NCBI GenBank assembly: GCA_937859595.1
Contig: CALMAH010000041.1
Location: 1 to 39,407, forward strand
DNA length: 39,407 nt
Source: an uncultured Acidobacteriota bacterium
GTDB taxonomy: Bacteria > Acidobacteriota > Blastocatellia > Pyrinomonadales > Pyrinomonadaceae
Reading direction: 5' to 3'
The notes beneath the pieces are model-generated. The model had not been told where the DNA came from and did no database searches. It saw only the letters and a list, made by a program, of their open reading frames with translations. Positions 31,265-39,407 of the stretch are shown here, in pieces (the stretch's first letter is position 1; each line of letters begins with the position of its first letter). The position numbers were made by a program, and so were the translations under genes.

Positions 31265-33514
31265 CTATTTTTCTTCGAGCCGATTTGTCGGGTTTACACC
31301 GATGAATTGCCGGATTTCGTTCAGTGCCTTGCAGTGCTTCGGACGCCCGCAGTCGCTGAAATGTTTCTTACTCGCCTCGTCAATGTCGTCCAACTGGTCT
31401 CTTGTCAAATGCCAGGAACGAGGTTCGGGTCTGTTGAACCGCGGAAACTCAAATGTGACCGCCTTGAAGTCTACACCGTCAATATAACCGGCTGATCCCG
31501 CTCGCGAGAAGATCTCCCTTACTGCGACGGCGTCGCGGCTGTGCTGAAGGATGCTGTTAACGCTGAAATATGTGATTGCCGGTGCCAAAGTTTGTTCATA
31601 CCAGGCCATAGAGAACATTCCTTTCCTGTCTTCTCTGGCTTTATCGGAGTGATATTCCGAATTCCCGACTATTCGAATAACCAGCAATTTAGGACGAGTG
31701 CCGGTTTTGTCTCGCGGCAATGCCTGATCGAGAAAATCGCGGACGCTGAGAAGCCCAAAGTTCTCGACATACCCGCCATCTACCATATGGTAATGATGGA
31801 CGTCACACTTTGGATTGCGCATCTTTGCCGCGGGCGAGACTACCGGGAACGCTGCAGAAAGTCTAACAGCGTCAGTGACAGAAATATCGGTACCATCATC
31901 GGCGAACTCATCAAACGTCATAGCATCTGGCACGTTAGTTCCCATTGGATCCATCTTAGCGGTTGAAAACAGAATGCGATGACCGCTTTCGACTGTGGTG
32001 GAGTTAAAGATGAATGCCGGCCGTGAACCGCCGGAATGCCATTCTGATAACATTCGGTCTTCGGGAACACTCAAGGGCCGGCCGCCATTTTTCTGCATAT
32101 TGTACATCCATCCTCTCACGAGTTGAGTTCCGCGGTCCTCGGAAACAAGCAACGAGGATCCAATTATAAGGTTTCGCGGAAGATCGTTAAAGACCATTCC
32201 CCCTGCAACGAAGTCCAAGCTCGATGCACGAGCGTTGGCCCTTATTCGCCCCAAACGTTCAGCAGCGGAAGGCGAATCCGCTTCGTGATCAAAGGCTTCC
32301 ATAAAGAACATTGAGCCAACACTGCCACCCGAAACCCCACTTACGACAAGCATTGCCTCTCGGCATGGCCGGTTGAATCCTTCGACTTCCAAACAGATCG
32401 AGTCTAGCTGCGTAAGCACCTCGGTCGTCCAGGCGGCAGCCTGAATGCCTCCTCCGTTTGCGGCGACTGCGATCACAAACGGAACTCCTTCCTCGATTCG
32501 TTTTTCGAACAGTTTGTTAGGTGTTGGACGGTTGTCATCATCGTCTACGTCGCGCTTGGTTGTGTTGTATCTATGATCGGGACTTACAAGGAATAAGAAA
32601 ATTAGGAACACAAGAAGAGGCGGAAAGCGATACCTATCGAAAAAGAAACCAATTCCGCCAAACGCCCAAACAAGCAATGTGAGAAGCAGAAAAAGATAGG
32701 AGATCGCCGTAACCCCAAACGTCCATCTTGAGGGATCTGCGGTCACGCCATATGTCCAATAGAAAAAACCGATGATGTAGATCAGGAAATAAACAAGGAA
32801 AGTGACGATCGCAAGTACATGGCCCGGATAGATCGAAACTGACTTTTCCTTATCATCTCCCACTGGCTTTCTCGGGAAGTACCCGACGCCCCAATGATCC
32901 CCCTTCGCTCTCATCCACCTCAAATATTGGTCTAAAGCAGTAAACAAACGGCCGCTGAAGATCCTTTTGACCCAAAGCGGTTTTCCAAGCAATTTAGTGA
33001 GTGGTGTGTCAAAAGGAATTATCAAATGGGTCAGTTTTCCGCTGGGTGGTGGGTACATCTCGTGATAGACCCTCTGAATGAGGTCCGAAACAAAGATGAC
33101 CACTAACGCGGCGAGAATTCCGGTGAGCGCCCCGAATATCTGCCCGCTGTTTCGTTCATTCGCCACATCGAAAAGGACAGCCCTGAAGAAGAAGACCGGC
33201 ATCACGAGTCCACTGAAAAAGAAAATGATGCCCGCCTTTTCAGATCGCGCGAAGCTAGATACAGCTGATTCCCTAAGTCCATTCCGCTCGGGCCCGTAGA
33301 GCATAGTGATCCGCAGGATCGTCAACAACGACCAGCAATAAAGGCAGACGAACCAAGTTGCCCAAGCCATTGGCCAGAAAGAACGCAGATCGAAAAGACC
33401 GGCTACATAACGCCGAATTTCCTCATTCCACAGGCCGAAAGTCGTAAGAAAAACAAGAAGGATCGCAAAGAGTATCGGGTATCGATACAGGTAGAGATGC
33501 GTGAAAAAAGACAT
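31265..33514 (-). CDS. Multi-TM patatin-like phospholipase
   Basis: 749 residues from an ATG with GGAGG 6 bases upstream; the frame extends to a TTG at 33550, which lacks such support. The N-terminal 300 residues hold about six to eight transmembrane helices (LYRYPILFAILLVFLTTFGL, IYIIGFFYWTYG, YLFLLLTLLVWAFGGIGFFF). The patatin domain follows, with the oxyanion loop NGGGIQAAAW, the nucleophile Ser395 in GVSGGS and the catalytic Asp579 in DGGYVENFG, so the Ser-Asp dyad is intact. Patatins are lipid acyl hydrolases. The membrane anchor would put the active domain at the inner membrane, most likely on the cytosolic side. No obvious partner gene is next to it. Confidence 0.88.
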   Translation of the reverse strand: MSFFTHLYLYRYPILFAILLVFLTTFGLWNEEIRRYVAGLFDLRSFWPMAWATWFVCLYCWSLLTILRITMLYGPERNGLRESAVSSFARSEKAGIIFFFSGLVMPVFFFRAVLFDVANERNSGQIFGALTGILAALVVIFVSDLIQRVYHEMYPPPSGKLTHLIIPFDTPLTKLLGKPLWVKRIFSGRLFTALDQYLRWMRAKGDHWGVGYFPRKPVGDDKEKSVSIYPGHVLAIVTFLVYFLIYIIGFFYWTYGVTADPSRWTFGVTAISYLFLLLTLLVWAFGGIGFFFDRYRFPPLLVFLIFLFLVSPDHRYNTTKRDVDDDDNRPTPNKLFEKRIEEGVPFVIAVAANGGGIQAAAWTTEVLTQLDSICLEVEGFNRPCREAMLVVSGVSGGSVGSMFFMEAFDHEADSPSAAERLGRIRANARASSLDFVAGGMVFNDLPRNLIIGSSLLVSEDRGTQLVRGWMYNMQKNGGRPLSVPEDRMLSEWHSGGSRPAFIFNSTTVESGHRILFSTAKMDPMGTNVPDAMTFDEFADDGTDISVTDAVRLSAAFPVVSPAAKMRNPKCDVHHYHMVDGGYVENFGLLSVRDFLDQALPRDKTGTRPKLLVIRIVGNSEYHSDKAREDRKGMFSMAWYEQTLAPAITYFSVNSILQHSRDAVAVREIFSRAGSAGYIDGVDFKAVTFEFPRFNRPEPRSWHLTRDQLDDIDEASKKHFSDCGRPKHCKALNEIRQFIGVNPTNRLEEK

Positions 33515-33824
33515 GGAAGCCTCCGCAGTCGAACCAAGAACTTTGTTCAACCTGATATGAGAAACCCGCGCAAAACATTACACGGAAACGGAACCCCTTT
33601 TGATGTCCTGCTACTCTAACACCAACCGTCGAGTTCGCATAGAACTTTTCTTGATGTGAAATTAAGATGTTTTCTTGACCGCGACTCTCTGGCTCTTGAT
33701 CTCAATGTAAGAGCTATTAAGATCCGGCACAAAATCGACCTTCCTTCTCGGAAACATAGAATTCGGATCCTCTCTGTGCGGGGACGTTGCTTGTCCCCTT
33801 TAGTGTGGTATCGTTTTAAGTCCA
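33515..33824. other. Divergent promoter region between patatin and WYL regulator genes
   Basis: About 310 bases between divergent genes. It must contain promoters for both; I cannot fix -35/-10 boxes. The notable feature is the dyad at 33780-33798, just upstream of the WYL gene. Confidence 0.5.
33780..33798. promoter_or_regulatory. GGGGAC-N7-GTCCCC dyad upstream of the WYL-cas operon
   Basis: GGGGAC (33780-33785) and GTCCCC (33793-33798) are perfect inverted arms with a 7-base spacer (GTTGCTT), 26 bases before the WYL start. The geometry GGGAC-N7-GTCCC is the same as in the dyads at 399-446 before the Fic gene. The obvious candidate ligand is the HTH of the WYL protein, in autoregulation. 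Confidence 0.55.
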
Positions 33825-34841
33825 ATGAACAAGCCTATTAGAGAGACCTCTCACAAAACTGACCGTGTCCATCTGCGGGCGATGGCTAGATTGCAACGGA
33901 TCCATCGGGAGATATCTGCAGGCCGACATCCTTCCTTGGGCGTTTTGGCCGAGATACTGGACGTTACCCCTAGAACTGTTAAACGTGATATAGCGGTAAT
34001 GAGAAACCTCCTATCAGCTCCGGTGAAGTATGACCGACGACAGCGCGGGTTTATTTTTGAGGAGCCCGGCTGGACGCTGCCGGTCCAAAAGATGACGGAA
34101 GGCGAAATGCTTGCCTTTTTTCTCGCAGAACGGGTTCTTCGGTTTATCGGACACTCTAATGAAGCAGTGCTTGTGAAATCGGCGACTGCGAAACTCGCGG
34201 CACACTTGCCCGAAGAGGTGTCGGTCAGCCTTTCTGAGCTGCTTGGGGCGGTTTCCTATCAAGGAGTTCCCGCCTCAACTGTAAAACCAGCAACCCTTTC
34301 TCGGCTTGCTCGAGCCTGTATTGAATCAGAGATCTTGGAAATAGAGTATTATTCACCGCATTCGCAAAAACTCTCGCGGCGCACGATCGAACCTTATTGT
34401 CTACATAATTTCGCCGGCGATTGGTACCTGATCGCTTTTGATCATTTACGAAAAGGGATGAGGGATTTTCAACTCAGTCGCATCCGTGAATACACTGCGA
34501 CAGGCAGATGGTTCACCAAACCTGCAAATTGGGATTCGAATAAATACCTGGCCGACGGGTTTCAGATGACGCGCGGCGGCCGCCCGGTCAGTGTAGAGAT
34601 CGTATTCGATTCTTTTCAGGCTCAGTGGATAAGAGAACGAAGGAATTTCCATCCAAACGAAGAACGAGAGGAACTTGAGAACGGGGAGTTAAAGTTATCA
34701 TTTCGAATAGGTAAGAACGGACTTAGCGCCGTTGCACGTTTTTGTATGACGTATGCAGGACATTTCAGGGTCATTAAGCCGAATGAACTCAGGTCGCTGA
34801 TCAGACAAAAGGCCGGCGATACTCTGAAAGCACACAAATGA
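33825..34841 (+). CDS. WYL-domain HTH transcriptional regulator of the cas operon
   Basis: 338 residues. N-terminal HTH_11-type DNA-binding domain (about 18-65: LQRIHREISAGRHPSLGVLA, TPRTVKRDIAVMR), then a WYL domain at about 155-230 with GDWYLIAFDHLRKGMRDFQL and a C-terminal WCX part (VEIVFDSFQAQWIRER to the end). WYL proteins sense nucleic acid or nucleotide ligands and often regulate CRISPR-Cas, phage defence or DNA repair. Its TGA overlaps the cas3 ATG (34838), so it is translated with cas3. The start has no strong ribosome binding site. Confidence 0.9.
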   Translation: MNKPIRETSHKTDRVHLRAMARLQRIHREISAGRHPSLGVLAEILDVTPRTVKRDIAVMRNLLSAPVKYDRRQRGFIFEEPGWTLPVQKMTEGEMLAFFLAERVLRFIGHSNEAVLVKSATAKLAAHLPEEVSVSLSELLGAVSYQGVPASTVKPATLSRLARACIESEILEIEYYSPHSQKLSRRTIEPYCLHNFAGDWYLIAFDHLRKGMRDFQLSRIREYTATGRWFTKPANWDSNKYLADGFQMTRGGRPVSVEIVFDSFQAQWIRERRNFHPNEEREELENGELKLSFRIGKNGLSAVARFCMTYAGHFRVIKPNELRSLIRQKAGDTLKAHK

Positions 34842-37777
34842 TCAGAACGACAAAGAAGATCCCGGCAATTCAGGCATTTTGGGCAAAGACGAGCCATGAT
34901 CCGGTCAATTCCCCGGACGCTTTTCACCCGTTGATCTGCCATTTGATCGATGTTGCCTGTGTCGCTTTGGAGATATGGGATAATGTGCTTCCAAACGTGA
35001 CAAGGATGCGATTGGCAAAGCCTTTTGGGCTTGAAAATGATCTTGAACGAGCAGGAAAGATCATCTCAGCTTTCGCCGGACTCCATGATCTCGGAAAGTG
35101 CTCACCGCCGTTCGCTTTGCGGGGAAAGTTTCGTGGCGATGGCGATCAGACCAAACGGTTGAGCGCATTGTACGTCGGGACCGATTGCGATTGCGATTCC
35201 ATTCAGGAAGCTCACAAGGTGCCGCACGGCTATGTAACTGCAATAACGCTTCCGGAAATTCTGTGTTCAGAATATGGTTTCGACTTTCCATTTGCGAAAC
35301 TGATCGCTGAGATAATTGGCGGGCATCACGGCATTTTTGCAACAAGCAGTGATTTTGCCCGGATCGACAGTTATAAGGTCAGCGAATCATTGGGCAATGA
35401 GGCCTGGGATCGGGCAAGAAAGGAGCTTGTCGAGGTTCTGTTTTCTCTGTTCGATGTGTCGTTTGACGGACTCAATTTCGATCGCAGATCACTCGACAAT
35501 TCTACGTCGATGGTATTTGCCGGGTTTGTTTCCGTCTCTGACTGGATCGGATCGAATACGGACCATTTCAAATGTCGCATCGATGACTCGACAAAACCGA
35601 TTGATCTGGATCTCGCAGAATATATCAAAAGTTCGAGAAAACATGCTTCTGACGCGATCAATGCCCTCGGTTGGAATAACTGGCCAAAGAACACATCAGT
35701 AAAAAACTTCGACAAGCTCTTCCCTGAGATCACAAGCAAACGCGACCTGCAGCAGAAAGCGATCGACATCGCTGGAGAGGTTTCCGGCCCGGGTATTTTC
35801 GTGATCGAAGCCTTGATGGGCGAAGGAAAGACCGAGGCGGCGATGTACCTCGCTGATCACTTGAATGCCACGCTTGGGACACGTGGCATCTATTTCGCTC
35901 TCCCAACACAAGCGACCAGCGACCAGATGTTTGGCCGTGTCTCGGCTTTCCTCGAAAGTCGTTTTGAAGAGTCCGGATCTTTTGTAAATCTGATGCTTCA
36001 ACACGGACATGCATCGCTCTCAGATGAATTTTCAGAGAACATCAAGAATTTCAGAAAGATCCGTAACGTCTATGGCGAAAACGAGAGATTCGGAGAGACA
36101 AATTCCAATGTCGGAGCCGCCGAATGGTTCACATACAAAAAACGCGGCCTTTTAGCACCCTTTGGAGTTGGAACCATAGACCAGATACTATTTGCAGCTC
36201 TTCAAACCAAACACGTATTTGTCAGACTCTTTGGACTCGCTCACAAAACGATCATCATCGACGAGGTCCACGCTTACGATGCATACATGTCCACGCTTCT
36301 CGGCCGTCTTCTCGAATGGCTTGGAGCACTCGGCTCGCCAGTTATCATCCTGAGTGCCACTTTGCCAAAGCAACGCCGCACCGAGCTTATAAATGCATAT
36401 CTAAAAGGACTTGGACCGAGATCCAAGGATGGCGAGGTGCCGGTATTGGCAGAGGAAGAGGACGTTTATCCGCGTATTTCCTACGCATTTTCGGGAATGC
36501 CGGACGATCAGTTTCGCGTGGTAGGGCTTCAAACCGATCCGCAGAATGTGAGGACTTTAAGCCTGGAGTTCCACGACAATAAGAATTTTGTCGCGCAGTT
36601 GAAGGAAAAGTTAGCCGGCGGCGGCTGTGCGGCGATCATCTGCAATACTGTCCGCCGAGCACAGGATGTCTATCAATTGCTGAAAGCGGATCCGTTTTTC
36701 GATGGTATAGCAAGCGATGGTCGGCCGAAACTCGATCTTCTGCATGCGCGTTACCGCTTTATTGATAGACAGGAACGCGAGAAACGTGTCCTAGCTCGCT
36801 TTGGTAAACAATGCTCGAAAGTGCTGCTGACCGAGAACGGCAAAAAGGTCGAGTATGAGGTTTGCAGACCTTATATGGCCGTGCTTGTTTCCACCCAGAT
36901 AATCGAGCAATCGCTCGACCTCGACTTCGACCTGATGATTACTGACCTTGCTCCGGCTGACCTTATTCTTCAGCGTGCTGGACGGCTCCAGCGCCACCAG
37001 AGAAGCGATCGCGCACCGACTTTCATCAATGAACGTACCCGTGAATCGAAAGCTTTGATCTGGATACTTCGGCCGCCGCTTGATGCTGATGGCAAATTGG
37101 CCATCACCGAGCGTGGCGAACCGGACTTCGGCGATAGCGGTTATGTTTACGACAGACATATTCTCCTTCGGACTTGGTTAAACCTGTATAACAAATCAGC
37201 TATCAAGATCCCCGACGAGATCGAAGAACTAATAGAGGCGACTTATGTCAAGGAGCATGAGTGCGTGGACCAGCAGTGTAAGAGCGTCTGGGATCTCAGT
37301 CTAAAACTGTTGGAGAAAAAACGAAGAGAAAAAGAATTTAAGGCCAAGGCGGTTCGCATCGCTGAGACTAATGAGGATGATTTCTTCGACTCGTTCGATT
37401 TTCAGTTAGATGAGGATGATCCGAATAAACACGCAACGCTTAGGGCGTTGACGCGAGATCAGGAGAGACCGAGCGTAGCTGTGGTCGTATTAACCAAAGC
37501 GGAAGCCCAAGGGATCGATCTCGAAAAGCGTCCGAGCGATGACGGCAAGAAATATCTGCTCAACCAAGAGGTAAAGCTGTCACATTTCAACGTGACTCGT
37601 GAGTTATTAGGAAACCCCGAGTTCAGCGTTGAGTCCTGGAAAGCGTCATCTTTACTACGGCACCATCGGCTCATCATTCTCGACGAAACGAACTGTTTCA
37701 AGATCGGAAAAACACTTATTTGTCTCGATCCAGAGCTGGGAGTCGTCTATCAAACCAAAGGAGAACAAAGTGAATAA
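34838..37777 (+). CDS. cas3: Type I-E CRISPR-associated nuclease-helicase Cas3
   Basis: 979 residues, ATG overlapping the WYL stop. N-terminal HD nuclease domain: LHDLGK (His83-Asp84), later EIIGGHHGIF. SF2 helicase motifs: Walker A GEGKT (328-332), DEVH (475-478), SAT (506-508), then QIIEQSLDLDFDLMITD and LQRAGRLQRH (motifs V-VI). All key residues are present, so the enzyme should be active. It is recruited by Cascade, unwinds target DNA and degrades it. Length is slightly above the 890 or so of E. coli Cas3. The last 8 bases overlap casA. Confidence 0.96.
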   Translation: MIRTTKKIPAIQAFWAKTSHDPVNSPDAFHPLICHLIDVACVALEIWDNVLPNVTRMRLAKPFGLENDLERAGKIISAFAGLHDLGKCSPPFALRGKFRGDGDQTKRLSALYVGTDCDCDSIQEAHKVPHGYVTAITLPEILCSEYGFDFPFAKLIAEIIGGHHGIFATSSDFARIDSYKVSESLGNEAWDRARKELVEVLFSLFDVSFDGLNFDRRSLDNSTSMVFAGFVSVSDWIGSNTDHFKCRIDDSTKPIDLDLAEYIKSSRKHASDAINALGWNNWPKNTSVKNFDKLFPEITSKRDLQQKAIDIAGEVSGPGIFVIEALMGEGKTEAAMYLADHLNATLGTRGIYFALPTQATSDQMFGRVSAFLESRFEESGSFVNLMLQHGHASLSDEFSENIKNFRKIRNVYGENERFGETNSNVGAAEWFTYKKRGLLAPFGVGTIDQILFAALQTKHVFVRLFGLAHKTIIIDEVHAYDAYMSTLLGRLLEWLGALGSPVIILSATLPKQRRTELINAYLKGLGPRSKDGEVPVLAEEEDVYPRISYAFSGMPDDQFRVVGLQTDPQNVRTLSLEFHDNKNFVAQLKEKLAGGGCAAIICNTVRRAQDVYQLLKADPFFDGIASDGRPKLDLLHARYRFIDRQEREKRVLARFGKQCSKVLLTENGKKVEYEVCRPYMAVLVSTQIIEQSLDLDFDLMITDLAPADLILQRAGRLQRHQRSDRAPTFINERTRESKALIWILRPPLDADGKLAITERGEPDFGDSGYVYDRHILLRTWLNLYNKSAIKIPDEIEELIEATYVKEHECVDQQCKSVWDLSLKLLEKKRREKEFKAKAVRIAETNEDDFFDSFDFQLDEDDPNKHATLRALTRDQERPSVAVVVLTKAEAQGIDLEKRPSDDGKKYLLNQEVKLSHFNVTRELLGNPEFSVESWKASSLLRHHRLIILDETNCFKIGKTLICLDPELGVVYQTKGEQSE

Positions 37778-39377
37778 GTTTAACCTTACCGAGGAACCTT
37801 GGATACCGTGCCGAATGCCAAACGGTACATTGCAGGAGTTAAGTCTCACCAAAACATTGGTCAATGCTCATGAGATCAGCGAGGTAGTGGATGATTCCCC
37901 CTTGGTCGTAATCTCTCTTTACAGATTCTTGCTCGCCATCCTCCATCGAAATTTCGGCCCGAAAAACTTTGAGGAATGGAAGACACTTTGGAGCAATGGT
38001 TGTTGGGATGCGGCGACAATTAGTAATTATTTCGCCGAATGGCATCATCGGTTCAATCTCTTCGATGAGACACGTCCCTTCTATCAATATAACTCAGTAT
38101 TGAAGGCGAAGGGGTTGGAAGCCGATGTTGTTCCAATCGAAATACTGATGCAAGAAAAGGCTGGCGGCAATAACGCTACACTGTTCGATCACAGTTTCGA
38201 GACAAAGGTGACCTCGTATCCGACATCAGTGGTCACCCGATATCTTATTGCCCGTCAGGGGTTCTCGATCGGATTTGGGAAAAGCCATCCATTCTATTTT
38301 AGCGATTCAACGACTATCCGTGGCCTTACCTTACTTAATGTGGGAAACAGTCTTTTTGAGACATTAGCTCTAAATTTAGTTCCCTACTCTGGCGACAAAC
38401 CGATCCCTGTCCAGGAGGAAGGCGGGCGGAGTTTGGATATGCCTTTCTGGGAACGGTCCAGTCTCGACGAGGCTGGTGAGGAAGATCATGCCGGCACACT
38501 ACCGTTGGGGTATTTGGACTATCTGACGTGGCAAAGTCGAAGAATTCGGCTCTTTCCGGAACGTGATGGCACGGCAGTTTCCAAATGCCAAATTCAGCAA
38601 AACTTTAAGCTAATTGGCGATAATCTCTTTGACCCCTTTAAGGTGTACACGAGCGATGAGAAAACGGGTTGGAGGGCCCAAGGCATCAGTCCTGAAAGAG
38701 CCGTTTGGAGAGACAGTCATACTTTGTTGAGAAAATCCGATAGTAGCACGAAGCAGGCCGCGGTATTGTCGATTCCTTCGAAACTCATGCTGGCCCGTGA
38801 TGAGGGTCAGATCGAGGCGCAGAGACGCTATTCATTAGCCGTTTTTGGAATCGCTACAGAGGTCGGCAAGGCTGCAAACATTGTCCTCTGGACACATGAA
38901 CGATTGCCCTTGCCACTTGTGTACTTGTCCGAAGATGATCTTCTCGCATCCCTTCAAAAATGCCTTGAATTCACAGAAGAAATAGGTAAAGCACTGCGGG
39001 CGGGAGTTAGAGTGTTGATTCACACATTGGCGGAGCGCGCCGATGACAAGCGAAAGAACAAAACGGAGGCGTTTCCGGCCCAAGAATCTTATTGGTCGCA
39101 GATGGAGTTGCGTTTTCACATGCTACTGGAACGGCTGCCTTCGGAAACAGAAGCGGAAATGCGGGCGTGGTTCGCGGATACCCTGCAAACCGCGACCAAG
39201 GCATTTAGAGATACCTTAAAAGGCCTCAGCGGAACCGCTGCGGAGACTAAAGCCGTGGTCAATGCCGAGAATGAGTTTTGGAGGTCCATCTATGGATCGA
39301 TCAAACGCAATCCCAATTCGTGGCAGGCCTACTTACCCAAACAATTTGCTGCAAAAGGAGATGGGATGATGAATTAA
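37770..39377 (+). CDS. casA: Cascade large subunit Cse1/CasA (type I-E)
   Basis: 535 residues from a GTG with AAAGGAG 8 or so bases upstream and overlapping the cas3 end by 8 bases; a longer upstream frame is only cas3 overlap. The start MNKFNLTEEPWIPCRMPNGT is the conserved Cse1 N-terminus. The middle (about 100-350) is the globular domain that recognises the PAM, and the C-terminal part (about 370-520) is the four-helix bundle (YSLAVFGIATEVGKAANIVL). Cse1 checks the PAM, starts DNA unwinding and recruits Cas3. Length is typical, so it is complete. Confidence 0.93.
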   Translation: MNKFNLTEEPWIPCRMPNGTLQELSLTKTLVNAHEISEVVDDSPLVVISLYRFLLAILHRNFGPKNFEEWKTLWSNGCWDAATISNYFAEWHHRFNLFDETRPFYQYNSVLKAKGLEADVVPIEILMQEKAGGNNATLFDHSFETKVTSYPTSVVTRYLIARQGFSIGFGKSHPFYFSDSTTIRGLTLLNVGNSLFETLALNLVPYSGDKPIPVQEEGGRSLDMPFWERSSLDEAGEEDHAGTLPLGYLDYLTWQSRRIRLFPERDGTAVSKCQIQQNFKLIGDNLFDPFKVYTSDEKTGWRAQGISPERAVWRDSHTLLRKSDSSTKQAAVLSIPSKLMLARDEGQIEAQRRYSLAVFGIATEVGKAANIVLWTHERLPLPLVYLSEDDLLASLQKCLEFTEEIGKALRAGVRVLIHTLAERADDKRKNKTEAFPAQESYWSQMELRFHMLLERLPSETEAEMRAWFADTLQTATKAFRDTLKGLSGTAAETKAVVNAENEFWRSIYGSIKRNPNSWQAYLPKQFAAKGDGMMN

Positions 39378-39407
39378 ACGGTGGCGGATGTACTCTGATG
39401 TTGGAAA
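39355..39407. repeat. 53-bp inverted repeat, right window end
   Basis: Exact reverse complement of bases 3-55. It covers AAGGAG, the final codons and stop of casA and the first bases after it. Confidence 0.9.
39388..39407 (+). CDS. Possible start of casB (cse2), cut by the window end
   Basis: Type I-E operons continue with casB, and an ATG at 39388 begins an open frame M-Y-S-D-V-G-K in the last 20 bases, 10 bases after the casA stop. There is no strong ribosome binding site between them. The same bases occur inverted at the left end of the window. The call rests on gene order only. Confidence 0.3.

Noticed and set aside
34838..39407. CRISPR repeat array
   Set aside because: I saw no regularly spaced direct repeats anywhere in the window; the array is presumably beyond the missing cas genes.

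Overview
The window looks like a chromosomal accessory region of a Gram-negative soil or activated-sludge bacterium, most likely an acidobacterium of the Blastocatellia (Pyrinomonadaceae-like). I infer this from gene content: Sec-exported RHS proteins next to a VCBS/FG-GAP protein, an ECF sigma/anti-sigma/CHAT operon, many secreted proteins and mid-range GC. No rRNA, tRNA or CRISPR array is visible. The two window ends carry the same 53 bp in inverted orientation, so either the contig ends at a shared assembly k-mer or the segment has genuine inverted termini.

Layout on the + strand, left to right. A Fic-family regulator-like gene (538-1956) sits behind three phased GGGAC-N7-GTCCC-like dyads. 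A tight five-gene operon follows (2535-8996): ECF sigma factor, zinc-finger membrane anti-sigma factor, secreted S9 peptidase, a secreted 82-residue Cys-rich peptide and a secreted TPR-CHAT protease. Next come an orphan ORF with a C10 tract, an IS3-family remnant and an IS110-family transposase.

From 27555 down to 11463 everything is on the minus strand. A membrane VCBS protein and a full-length 1801-residue RHS protein head an array in which the main RHS tip and four displaced RHS C-terminal tips are each followed by a small gene. I read these five pairs as toxin tip plus immunity. Three tips carry zinc-peptidase-like His-Glu motifs (HEGQH, HEVGH, HEGAE), one looks like an NlpC/P60-type cysteine peptidase, and one is a short tip paired with a DUF4279-like protein. 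Three of the five small neighbours have signal peptides and one is a membrane protein, so most neutralisation would happen outside the cytoplasm. The partner of the main HEGQH tip resembles a TIMP (tissue inhibitor of metalloproteinases). The orphan cores start just after the preceding small gene and lack convincing starts, which suggests silent cassettes that reach the main RHS gene by recombination.

A second minus-strand block (33514-28146) holds a multi-TM patatin phospholipase, a 58-residue TPR protein, an S-adenosylmethionine decarboxylase with a C-terminal extension and a translationally coupled HemN/HemW-like radical SAM enzyme. Two copies of a structured intergenic element with compensatory base changes flank the last three genes. 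The right end (33825 onward, + strand) is a type I-E CRISPR-Cas operon start: WYL regulator, cas3 and casA/cse1, cut before casB.
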